From an uncultured Eggerthellaceae bacterium (GTDB taxonomy: Bacteria > Actinomycetota > Coriobacteriia > Coriobacteriales > Eggerthellaceae): DNA of 64,000 bases. Shown here piece by piece: positions 8,746-16,519 of the stretch; position 1 is the first letter of the stretch, and each line of letters starts with the position of its first letter. A program made the translations under genes and the position numbers. The stretch covers positions 62,001 to 126,000 of the forward strand of contig CAJURX010000001.1 in the NCBI GenBank assembly GCA_910589125.1, in the 5' to 3' direction. Under the pieces are notes generated by a model. The model did no database searches. It saw nothing but the letters and a program-made list of their open reading frames with translations, and was not told where the DNA came from.

Positions 8746-9621
8746 GTGAGAAGATCGACCCGATCGCGGATCTTGCAGGTGCTCGCCGCGCTCTCCCTCG
8801 CATGCACCTATGTGGCCATCGGATTCGCCATCTGCGCGGGCTTCCCACAGATCACGCGCTCGCTCGCGCACGAGCAGAGCGCACATGAGGCTTCCCCGTA
8901 TGCGCCCGATGCCCTCATCGACCTCGCGATGGAGACGCGCGCCTTCACCATCGACGACTATGGGCGCGACTCAGACGGCGAAGGCGCCGCAGATGCGCGC
9001 CTTGCTGCCCATCTGCTGGACCAAGCGGCCGCATCCGAAGCCACCCCTGACAAGGGGAGCGCATGGTCCGATGAGGCAAGGGCCATCATCGCCTCCGCCG
9101 AGGACCAAGGAACGGACGCCACCGAGGCGATGTTCGCCCTCTACGAGCTCAGCCCCTCCTATGCGCTCGATGCCGATGCGCTCTCCCACCTCGATGATGT
9201 CCATGAGGTCATCACGTCCGTGCGCATGCCCATCATGGGCTGCACCCTCATCGCGGCGTTCTGCCTGATGGCGCTCGTGCTCATGTTCGGGCCGAAGCCC
9301 GCAGGCCACGCCCTCATCGCGAGCGGCTGCATCGCGCTCGCATCATTCGCGCTCTGCGGCATCTGGGCCCTCATCGGATTCGATGGGCTGTTCAGCGCCC
9401 TGCATGGCCTCTTCTTCGCAGATGGCACCTGGACGTTCCCGCCCGAGAGCCTCCTGATCCAGATGTATCCGCAAGGGTTCTGGATGGGCATGGGGCTTTG
9501 GTGGCTCAGCTCGAGCTGCATCGTCGCCGTGGCGAGCATCATCATCGGCGCCATCATCGTGCGCCGTGCAGCCAAGCAAGCAAGAGAAGAGCCCCGCCAA
9601 CCGGCAGGGCTCCAAGCGTGA
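8746..9621 (+). CDS. DUF1461-like integral membrane protein
   Basis: The protein has about 291 residues, with a basic start (R-R-S-T-R-S-R) and a first hydrophobic helix. A long Ala/Asp/Glu-rich outside loop of about 130 residues follows, then three hydrophobic helices near the C-terminus. Family-like marks are the S-H-L-D-D-V-H-E-V segment before helix two and L-F-F-A-D-G-T-W-T-F-P-P-E-S before helix four, both characteristic of the DUF1461 integral membrane family of unknown function. I prefer the GTG at 8746, which follows a GGAG box and comes just after the preceding stop; in-frame ATGs at 8728 and 8713 overlap the ATP-grasp gene. It may anchor or serve the ligase encoded before it, but this is inference. 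Confidence 0.65.
   Translation: MRRSTRSRILQVLAALSLACTYVAIGFAICAGFPQITRSLAHEQSAHEASPYAPDALIDLAMETRAFTIDDYGRDSDGEGAADARLAAHLLDQAAASEATPDKGSAWSDEARAIIASAEDQGTDATEAMFALYELSPSYALDADALSHLDDVHEVITSVRMPIMGCTLIAAFCLMALVLMFGPKPAGHALIASGCIALASFALCGIWALIGFDGLFSALHGLFFADGTWTFPPESLLIQMYPQGFWMGMGLWWLSSSCIVAVASIIIGAIIVRRAAKQAREEPRQPAGLQA
9590..9611. terminator. Stem-loop between convergent genes
   Basis: AGCCC-C-GCC, loop AACC, GGC-A-GGGCT forms a stem with one mismatch at the junction of a plus-strand membrane gene and minus-strand gltX. It overlaps the last codons of the membrane gene and has no clear T-run on either side, so it may act as a weak bidirectional terminator. Confidence 0.4.
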
Positions 9622-9645
9622 TCGCCTCTCGAAGCTGACCCTCTC

Positions 9646-11259
9646 TCAGGAGAGCACCTTCGCCACGACCGCATCGATGCGCGCAAGGACATCCTCGCGC
9701 GGCATGAGCTCGATGGACTCGAAGAGCGGCGGCGACACCTGGTTGCCGCAGATTGCTACGCGCAGCGGCTGGAACAGGAGCTTGGGCTTGATCTCTGCCG
9801 CCTCTCCCTTGGCACGGCACGCCTCCTGCAAGGGCTCTGCCTCCCACGGGATGCTCTCATCTGCCAAGACCTCGCGGCAGATCCGCAGCGCCTCATCAGC
9901 ACGGCCGCCCTCCTTCAGGAGCACCTTGCTCACGCTCTTCTCATCCAAGACCACGCGAGGGCCCCAGAAGAGATACGCCAGCTTGTCAGGCAGCTCATTG
10001 AAGGTGGTCTGACGCTCGACGATGAGCGGATGGATGCGCGCATGCCACGCACGGCGATCGGCCACGTCAGCGAGCAATCCCTGCCACGACTCAGGAGCCA
10101 CCTCCTCCCACGGAGCGATGAGCGCTTCTAGGCGCGCCTTCTGCTCATCCTTGCTCGCACTGCTCGCCACGCTCGCACCCGCAGGGGCAGCGTCACCCAG
10201 ATGGTGGGCATACGCGAGCCACGGAGCTGCGACATCGAGCCACTTGCCCGCATCCATCTCGCGGATGTAGACACCATCGAGCCAGGCGAGCTTCTCCTCA
10301 TCGAACACCGCGTCCTTCTTCGATATGCGATCGAGGGAGAACTCAGAGGCCAGCACATCGCGCGATATGACCGTGGTCTCCCCATCGAGCGACCACCCGA
10401 GGAGCGCCAGGTAGTTCACCATGGCATCCGACACGAACCCGCGATCGCGATAATCCTCTACGTTCGTGGCCCCATGGCGCTTCGAGAGCTTCTTGCCGTC
10501 GGGGCCCAAGATCATGGGGAGGTGCGCGAAGGTGGGCACCTCCATGCCGAGCGCCTCGTAGATGAGGATCTGACGCGGGGTGTTCGACAGGTGGTCGTCC
10601 CCGCGGATCACATGCGTGATCCCCATGTTCGCATCGTCGCAGACGACAGCGAAGTTGTACGTGGGACTGCCATCCGACCTCACCAGGATGAGGTCATCCA
10701 TGACATCGGCCGGGAACGACATGTGCCCATAGACGGCATCATCGAATTCGATCGGACCATGGCCCTCGGGCACGCGCAAGCGCCACACATGCGGCTCCCC
10801 CGCGCTGATGCGCGCAGCGGCCTCGTCCGCGCTCACGCTCCGGCAGAGACCGTCATAGCCAGCATAGCCCCCCTGCTCGCACTCCGCCTCTGCGCGGCAT
10901 GCATCCAAGCGCTCCTTCGTGCAGAAGCAGGGATATGCCGCACCCTTCGCCTTCAGCTCCTCGAGCGCAGCCGCATAGGTGGATGCGCGCTCGGTCTGGA
11001 AGTAGGGGCCGCTCGCGCCTCCGACCTCAGGACCCTCATCCCAGTCCAGGCCCAGCCACCGCATGGCGCGCAGGATGATCTGCGTGTTCTCCTCAGTGGA
11101 GCGCTCAGGGTCGGTATCCTCGATGCGCAAGATGAACGTCCCGCCCTGAGAGCGGGCGAACGCCCAGTTGTATATCGCGGTGCGCGCACCGCCCAAGTGC
11201 AGCATCCCCGTCGGGGACGGCGCGAATCGGACGCGCACGCATGTCGGGTCATTCGTCAT
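9646..11259 (-). CDS. gltX: Glutamyl-tRNA synthetase
   Basis: This class I synthetase charges tRNA-Glu (in many bacteria also tRNA-Gln). The 537 residues contain the HIGH-type motif in A-P-S-P-T-G-M-L-H-L-G-G-A-R near residue 15, R-I-E-D-T-D-P-E-R, C-F-C-T (a cysteine-containing insertion), I-R-G-D-D-H-L-S-N-T and the KMSKS-type K-L-S-K-R-H-G. GGAGAGC lies 7 bases before the ATG. The start lies inside the end of mfd, with an 11-base overlap, so the two genes are co-transcribed. Whether it is discriminating cannot be judged by eye. Confidence 0.97.
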   Translation of the reverse strand: MTNDPTCVRVRFAPSPTGMLHLGGARTAIYNWAFARSQGGTFILRIEDTDPERSTEENTQIILRAMRWLGLDWDEGPEVGGASGPYFQTERASTYAAALEELKAKGAAYPCFCTKERLDACRAEAECEQGGYAGYDGLCRSVSADEAAARISAGEPHVWRLRVPEGHGPIEFDDAVYGHMSFPADVMDDLILVRSDGSPTYNFAVVCDDANMGITHVIRGDDHLSNTPRQILIYEALGMEVPTFAHLPMILGPDGKKLSKRHGATNVEDYRDRGFVSDAMVNYLALLGWSLDGETTVISRDVLASEFSLDRISKKDAVFDEEKLAWLDGVYIREMDAGKWLDVAAPWLAYAHHLGDAAPAGASVASSASKDEQKARLEALIAPWEEVAPESWQGLLADVADRRAWHARIHPLIVERQTTFNELPDKLAYLFWGPRVVLDEKSVSKVLLKEGGRADEALRICREVLADESIPWEAEPLQEACRAKGEAAEIKPKLLFQPLRVAICGNQVSPPLFESIELMPREDVLARIDAVVAKVLS

Positions 11260-14200
11260 CTGAGTGCTCTCCTTCCAAAACGGACTTCAGGTATCTTAGG
11301 GCATCATGGGCCACATCCCCGCTCTCATCCGCGGATACCCGGCTCATGGGGATGATGGCCTTCTTCGCGTCAGGCAGGTACCGCCCGCCGCTTCGCTTGA
11401 GGCGGGTGCGCTGGTCGCGATCGAGCGTTGCCCCCTCCACGTTGAGCTTGCCTGCGGCCACCGACACGTTCGCAATGCCCTTGGCGGCCGCATACGCGCG
11501 CAGGCGCGCCTTCTCGAGCAGGTTCATGGTCTCATCGGGGATGTTGGGATGGAGCCGCGCCAGGTCAGCCTCGACCGCATCCACCTCCTCCACGGAATAC
11601 GCGCTCGCGATCTTGCGATACCACAGCACCCGCTCGGCGATATCCGGGATATGCTCATCCGAGAGGTACATCCGTCCCGGGATGTTGACGACGATGTCGG
11701 ACACATCCACGCGAGGCGGCGTCGCGCCCCCAGAGGATTCGCGCACCTCCTCCACCGCTTGGTTGAGCAGCTGGGAGAACAGGTCGAACCCGACCACGCT
11801 CATGTTGCCCGACTGCTCAGCTCCCAGGATATCCCCCGCGCCCCTGATCTCGAGGTCCTTGAGCGCGATGCGCATGCCGCTGCCCAGGTCCTGGTTGTCA
11901 GCGAGCGCCACGAGGCGCGCATGCGCCTCCTCGGTGAGATAGGCATCCTCGGGGAACATGAGATAGGCATACGCCTGCGTGGATGACCTGCCCACGCGCC
12001 CCTTGAGCTGATACATCTGCGAAAGCCCCAGACGCTGGGAATCCTCGATGATGAGCGTATTGGTATGCGGGTTGTCGATCCCGCTCTCGATGATGGTGGT
12101 CGCGACGAGCACGTCCACCTCCCCTGCCGCGAAGTCCTCCATGACGCGCTCGAGCTCATCCTTGGACATCTTCCCGTGTGCCGCACCCACGCGCGCCTCA
12201 GGTGCCACCTGAGCCACGCGCTCGATCGCATCCGTGATGGTCCGCACGCGATTGCTCACGTAATACACCTGACCGCCCCGTGCCAGCTCATAGCGGATCG
12301 CAGCCGACACCACATCAGGGTCCCATTCGCCCACATGCACCTTCACCGGGAGCCTGTCATCGGGCGGCGTCAGGATCAGGCTCATGTCGCGCACGCCGGA
12401 TGTGGCCATCTGCATCGTGCGCGGGATGGGGGTCGCGGACAGCGTCAGGACATCCACCGACTCGCGCAGGTTCTTGAACTGCTCCTTGTGGCCCACGCCG
12501 AAGCGCTGCTCCTCATCGATGATCACGAGGCCCAGGTCGTGCGGATTGACATCGCGCGAGAGCAGCCTGTGCGTCCCTACCAGCACGCCCACCTCACCCG
12601 TTGCGAAGCCCTCCAGGCTCGCCTTCTGCTGAGCGGGCGTCCTGAATCGGGAGAGCACATCCACCCGCACGCCGAATCCCTCCATGCGCTCCTTGAAGCT
12701 CGTGTAGTGCTGCTGCGCCAGGATGGTGGTCGGGCAGAGCACCATGACCTGCTTGCCGTCCTGCACGGCGGCGAAGGCGGCACGTATGGCCACCTCCGTC
12801 TTGCCGAAGCCAACATCCCCGCATATCAGGCGGTCCATCGGCTTGGCTGAGCGCATGTCAGCGAACACGTCCTCGATGGCTCGCTGCTGGTCGGGCGTCT
12901 CCTGATAGGGGAAGCTCTCCTCCATCTGCCGCATCCAAGGGGTATCCACGTGGAAGCTCGTGCCCTTCGCAGCGGCGCGACGGGCATACACATCCACCAG
13001 ATCGAATGCCAGCTTGCGCGTAGCGCTCCGTGCGCGCGACATGGCGCGCGACCAATCCGTGCTATCCAGTCGCGTGATCTTAGGGGTGCTCCCCTCCGGA
13101 CCCACATAGCGCGTGACCTTGTCGAACTGATCGATGGGCAAGAAGAGCTTGTCCCCTTCCGCATAATCCAGCTCGATGTAGTCACGCTCCACCCCATCCA
13201 AGTCGCGCCGGACGATGTCCTTGAACAGAGCGATGCCATACGTGGAGTGCACGACATAGTCACCTGGGGCATAGGGGAAGGTGATGTCGGTCACGTCGAT
13301 GCGCTTGCGCTCGACCGAATCGGCGTTCATGCGCTTGAGGTCATTGATGGACACGAGCGCGAGCTTGGCCTTGGGGATGACCAAGCCGAGCGGGATGTCC
13401 TCTTCGACGACGTTCACCACGCCCCGCTTCATGCGCTCCCCATCATCCGATGCGGCAACATCGCAGATGGGCAGGTTGGCATCCACCAGATCGAGCGACA
13501 TGGATGCGCGCGCCCGAGCATCGGGAACGGAGAACACACAGAGATAGCGCCCCTCAATCCACGTGCGCAGCTTCGCCATCAGGCGCTCCGGAGCACCTGC
13601 CACATCCGCGCGCTTCACGGGCACCTCGTCATCGGCGGTAGAGCCCACCTGCATGATGGACACATAGGTGGCGCGCACACCCGCGCCGAATCCCACCGCG
13701 GAGATGGGCTGATACAGCTCGTGGGTGGGAAGCTCGCTCGCGGCGAGCTTCTTCTCCATCTCTGCCATGGCATTCGTCATGTTGTCCATGAGGGAGCGCG
13801 GCTCGATGAGCGAGCAGAGCGAACCCGCACCCGCATAGTCGCCGAGCGTGGAGGTGCGCTCGTACGCATAGGGCAAGAGCGCCTCCGCCCCCTCGAAGCG
13901 CAGGCCGTCCTCGAGCTTCTGGAAGAGCTCCCGCGCCGCCTTGTTCGTGCGCGCGGGTACCTCCAACGCCTTGCGCACGCGCGCGAGGATCTGGTCATCC
14001 ACCGCGAACTCGCTCACGGGGAACACCTCGATGCGGGCGAGCGAGGATATGGTCTGCCCCGTCGCAGGCACGATGCGGCGCATCTCCTCCACCTCATCCC
14101 CGAAGAAGTCGATGCGCACCGGATGGGGCATGTTGCCCGGGAAGATGTCGATGACCCCTCCGTGGGAGGAGAAGGTGCCCGGACCATCCAGCTCGCCTAG

Positions 14201-14719
14201 GCTCTCATATCCCGCACGCACGAGAGCATGCTTGAGCCCCTCCAGGTCCGCTACGCCCTTGACCGCGCCTGCGGCAAGATCATCTCCCACCGCGAGCACG
14301 ATGGGCTCCTCCTGATGCGCGCTCACCGGCGGCAGTGCGCGCATGAGCGCCTGAGCGCTTGCCACCACCAGCACCTCGCGCCCGCTCGAGAGCGCGTAGA
14401 GCGCCTCCATGCGCTTCGCCACCGTTGCGGGAGACACGGGCTTGCCCACACCAGGGACATCGGTGCGCTCAGGGAAGTGGATCACCGCATCCTCGCCAAC
14501 GTATGCCCTCAGGTTTCGCGCGAGGGCCACAGCTGCGCTCTCCCCCGAGACGATGACCAGCGTCGGCTGCGGCGCATGCGCGAAGCGCGCAGCTATGAGC
14601 AGGGGGCGAGCTGAGGAGGCCACACCCAAGGTGGCATCTTCCTGCGCGTCGAGCTTTCCCCAGAACGCATCAAGGCATCCTGAGGATGCGAGCATCTTCT
14701 CGATCGAGTCAATGAGCAT
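11249..14719 (-). CDS. mfd: Transcription-repair coupling factor
   Basis: Mfd removes RNA polymerase stalled at DNA damage and recruits UvrA. The 1156-residue protein has the expected order. First comes a UvrB-homology N-terminal module (P-E-R-T-D, G-V-I-D-I-F-P). Next is an RNA-polymerase-interacting domain with the G-D-Y-V-V-H-S-T-Y-G-I-A motif. The superfamily 2 translocase core follows, with Walker A G-D-V-G-F-G-K-T-E and the DEEQ box I-D-E-E-Q-R-F-G. Last are the TRG-type region (G-R-V-G-R-S) and the C-terminal autoinhibitory domain. The start has only a poor ribosome site, so a slightly different start is possible. It precedes and overlaps gltX. Confidence 0.97.
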   Translation of the reverse strand: MLIDSIEKMLASSGCLDAFWGKLDAQEDATLGVASSARPLLIAARFAHAPQPTLVIVSGESAAVALARNLRAYVGEDAVIHFPERTDVPGVGKPVSPATVAKRMEALYALSSGREVLVVASAQALMRALPPVSAHQEEPIVLAVGDDLAAGAVKGVADLEGLKHALVRAGYESLGELDGPGTFSSHGGVIDIFPGNMPHPVRIDFFGDEVEEMRRIVPATGQTISSLARIEVFPVSEFAVDDQILARVRKALEVPARTNKAARELFQKLEDGLRFEGAEALLPYAYERTSTLGDYAGAGSLCSLIEPRSLMDNMTNAMAEMEKKLAASELPTHELYQPISAVGFGAGVRATYVSIMQVGSTADDEVPVKRADVAGAPERLMAKLRTWIEGRYLCVFSVPDARARASMSLDLVDANLPICDVAASDDGERMKRGVVNVVEEDIPLGLVIPKAKLALVSINDLKRMNADSVERKRIDVTDITFPYAPGDYVVHSTYGIALFKDIVRRDLDGVERDYIELDYAEGDKLFLPIDQFDKVTRYVGPEGSTPKITRLDSTDWSRAMSRARSATRKLAFDLVDVYARRAAAKGTSFHVDTPWMRQMEESFPYQETPDQQRAIEDVFADMRSAKPMDRLICGDVGFGKTEVAIRAAFAAVQDGKQVMVLCPTTILAQQHYTSFKERMEGFGVRVDVLSRFRTPAQQKASLEGFATGEVGVLVGTHRLLSRDVNPHDLGLVIIDEEQRFGVGHKEQFKNLRESVDVLTLSATPIPRTMQMATSGVRDMSLILTPPDDRLPVKVHVGEWDPDVVSAAIRYELARGGQVYYVSNRVRTITDAIERVAQVAPEARVGAAHGKMSKDELERVMEDFAAGEVDVLVATTIIESGIDNPHTNTLIIEDSQRLGLSQMYQLKGRVGRSSTQAYAYLMFPEDAYLTEEAHARLVALADNQDLGSGMRIALKDLEIRGAGDILGAEQSGNMSVVGFDLFSQLLNQAVEEVRESSGGATPPRVDVSDIVVNIPGRMYLSDEHIPDIAERVLWYRKIASAYSVEEVDAVEADLARLHPNIPDETMNLLEKARLRAYAAAKGIANVSVAAGKLNVEGATLDRDQRTRLKRSGGRYLPDAKKAIIPMSRVSADESGDVAHDALRYLKSVLEGEHSDDE

Positions 14720-14775
14720 AGGACACCAGCATCCAGATCAAGGGGATGGGCGCATCCGCCCTCCCACGTTCCTGC

Positions 14776-15333
14776 CTACGAGTTGGACTCCGCCGACATC
14801 ACATGATGCCACCCGCGCTCGACGGGAGCGCCGGAATCCTTGAATGTCACGATATGGCCACGCAGCACCAGCTCAGCCAGCACCGCATCCACCAGATCGG
14901 GCACCGCATCGAATACGCGCGGGGAGAGCCCGATCGTGACCACCTCAGGCGATCGGTTCTCCACCTGCATGCCGAAGCAGGTCCCCTCCGCCCGATACCC
15001 CAAGAGCTCTGCCGCGTCGAAGAGGTCCACGAGCTTCAGATCATGCAAGCTAGCCATCGCAGAGCTATGCCGAGCCATGGCATCGGGCTCGAATCGGAAC
15101 ACCGTGCCCACCTCAGCATCGGTGCCATCCACCGCATCCACCGTGATGAGGTGATCGGCAGCGTCCACGAGCTGCACCATGGATAGGCTCATGCAGCCCA
15201 CATCCATGAGCTCCACCTCAGGTGGCAGGTCATAGGTCGCCTGCAGCTCGTCGAACACAGCTGGCCCCACCCCATCATCCATCATGAGGCGATTGCCCAC
15301 GCAGAATACGATCACGCGCTCAGGAGACGACAT
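14776..15333 (-). CDS. [NiFe] hydrogenase maturation endopeptidase (HybD/HyaD-type)
   Basis: Such proteases recognise the inserted nickel and remove the C-terminal tail of the hydrogenase large subunit. The 185 residues include V-F-C-V-G-N-R-L-M-M-D-D-G-V-G-P at the start (nickel-sensing acidic residues), V-D-A-V-D-G around residue 60 and S-L-H-D-L-K-L with the third metal-binding His. A longer C-terminal tail than usual is present. It is the last gene of the hydrogenase operon and overlaps the preceding membrane-protein gene by 14 bases. Its expected substrate is the HyaB-type large subunit at 16520-18193, which still carries a cleavable tail. Confidence 0.92.
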   Translation of the reverse strand: MSSPERVIVFCVGNRLMMDDGVGPAVFDELQATYDLPPEVELMDVGCMSLSMVQLVDAADHLITVDAVDGTDAEVGTVFRFEPDAMARHSSAMASLHDLKLVDLFDAAELLGYRAEGTCFGMQVENRSPEVVTIGLSPRVFDAVPDLVDAVLAELVLRGHIVTFKDSGAPVERGWHHVMSAESNS

Positions 15334-15748
15334 AGGGCCTCCATGCGATGTTGTACCACGTGGCGAGGGCGATCATCACGATGCCGATGACACCCGATGC
15401 CACCGCCCAGATCCGCTGGCGCGCCAGATACGCCTCGCGGCTCATGCCCCTATCCTGCGCACGATGCGCGGCCAGGGGTTGCGCGACCACAGAGAACGCC
15501 ACCGTCACGCCCAGAAGGATGATGAAGGTGGAGATGGCGATGATGATGGCGAGCGGGGTGGGCTCTGCGAAGGCAGCATAGAAGACATTATCGGCTATGA
15601 GCCATGCGGGATAGAAGAGGATGGTCACCCAGAACCCATGCGCTGGCCCCCAGATGGGGGGCATGAGCAGCGCTCCCACGTTCACGCGGGGAAGCCCCTT
15701 CATGAACGCCTCTTCGCGCTTCACCTGTTCATCGGTCAATCCTGCCAT
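15320..15748 (-). CDS. Uncharacterised membrane protein of the hydrogenase operon
   Basis: The 142-residue protein has a charged N-terminus. A segment G-A-L-L-M-P-P-I-W-G-P-A-H-G-F-W at about residues 25-40 leads into a first hydrophobic stretch, followed by two more helices (about residues 65-92 and 115-135). I do not recognise it as HyaE, HyaF or any other standard hydrogenase accessory. The ATG at 15748 has GAGGAG 7 bases upstream and is preferred to upstream ATGs. It overlaps the maturation protease by 14 bases and lies downstream of the cytochrome b gene after a strong stem-loop. The position implies a role in hydrogenase membrane assembly or electron transfer, but this is inference. Confidence 0.7.
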   Translation of the reverse strand: MAGLTDEQVKREEAFMKGLPRVNVGALLMPPIWGPAHGFWVTILFYPAWLIADNVFYAAFAEPTPLAIIIAISTFIILLGVTVAFSVVAQPLAAHRAQDRGMSREAYLARQRIWAVASGVIGIVMIALATWYNIAWRPYVVS

Positions 15749-15771
15749 CCAGCACTCCTCAGCAACGCGAA

Positions 15772-15795
15772 AGCGGCGGCCCATCCGAGCCGCCG
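15772..15795. other. Strong stem-loop inside the hydrogenase operon
   Basis: GCGGCGGC, loop CCATCCGA, GCCGCCGC gives a perfect 8-bp GC stem between the cytochrome b gene and the small membrane-protein gene. There is no T-run on the minus strand, so it is more likely an mRNA-processing or stability element than a full terminator. Confidence 0.6.
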
Positions 15796-15823
15796 CCATC
15801 ATACCATCAGATGCTTGCTACCC

Positions 15824-16519
15824 TCATCTGTCCTTCGATGGGTCCATATCCTCGCCCACGATGTTGTGGAGCTCGGGATCGTAGACCAGACCACCATGCT
15901 CCTTGTGCACGAACATGAGCTTGGTCGGTGCGAAGCTCTCCACGTTCGCCAGATAGATGTGGATGAACATGAAGATGATGAACACGAACATCAGGTAGTA
16001 ATGGATGATGCGCATGCTCATGGCTCCGCCAACGAAGTTGACCGTTGCCGCGAACGGGCCCATGTCCATGACCGGAGCCCAGATGCACATGCCGGTCCAC
16101 CACATCACGAAGATGAGGACAGGGATGAGCAGATAGGACAGCTTCTGCGGCACGCCCAGCTTCGCTCCCAGCGGATGGTCCTTCTTCAGGAACAGATAGT
16201 ACTTGATCCACTCGATCGCCTGATGGCGATTGTCCTTCTGCGGAAGCCAGGACTTGTAGTCCGCGGTCTGCTTGCGCGTGCCACCCGTCGGGGAGGTCTT
16301 GACGAAGAACGCCGCGATGACGCGGAAGATCATGTTGAGGAACAGGATGCAGCCGAACAGGACGTGCGAGCTGCGGCAGATGCCCATGATCCCCGCGATG
16401 AACGGATAGTGGATGATGAAGCCAGAGAAGATCAGCCATATCATGCAGATCAGGTTGATCCAGTGCGTCACCACGAACACCATCGGGTGCGCTTCACGAT
16501 AATGTGCCAGATGTGCCAT
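15824..16519 (-). CDS. hyaC: [NiFe] hydrogenase cytochrome b subunit
   Basis: This membrane di-heme cytochrome b anchors the hydrogenase and passes electrons to quinone. The 231-residue protein has four hydrophobic helices (about residues 15-40, 50-72, 127-150, 165-190) with histidines at helix ends (T-H-W-I-N, S-S-H-V-L-F-G, I-I-H-Y-Y, F-I-H-I-Y) that fit heme ligation. An extended charged loop lies between helices two and three (about residues 75-120), somewhat longer than in E. coli HyaC. It starts directly after the large subunit stop with no gap, as in classical hyaABC order. Confidence 0.92.
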   Translation of the reverse strand: MAHLAHYREAHPMVFVVTHWINLICMIWLIFSGFIIHYPFIAGIMGICRSSHVLFGCILFLNMIFRVIAAFFVKTSPTGGTRKQTADYKSWLPQKDNRHQAIEWIKYYLFLKKDHPLGAKLGVPQKLSYLLIPVLIFVMWWTGMCIWAPVMDMGPFAATVNFVGGAMSMRIIHYYLMFVFIIFMFIHIYLANVESFAPTKLMFVHKEHGGLVYDPELHNIVGEDMDPSKDR

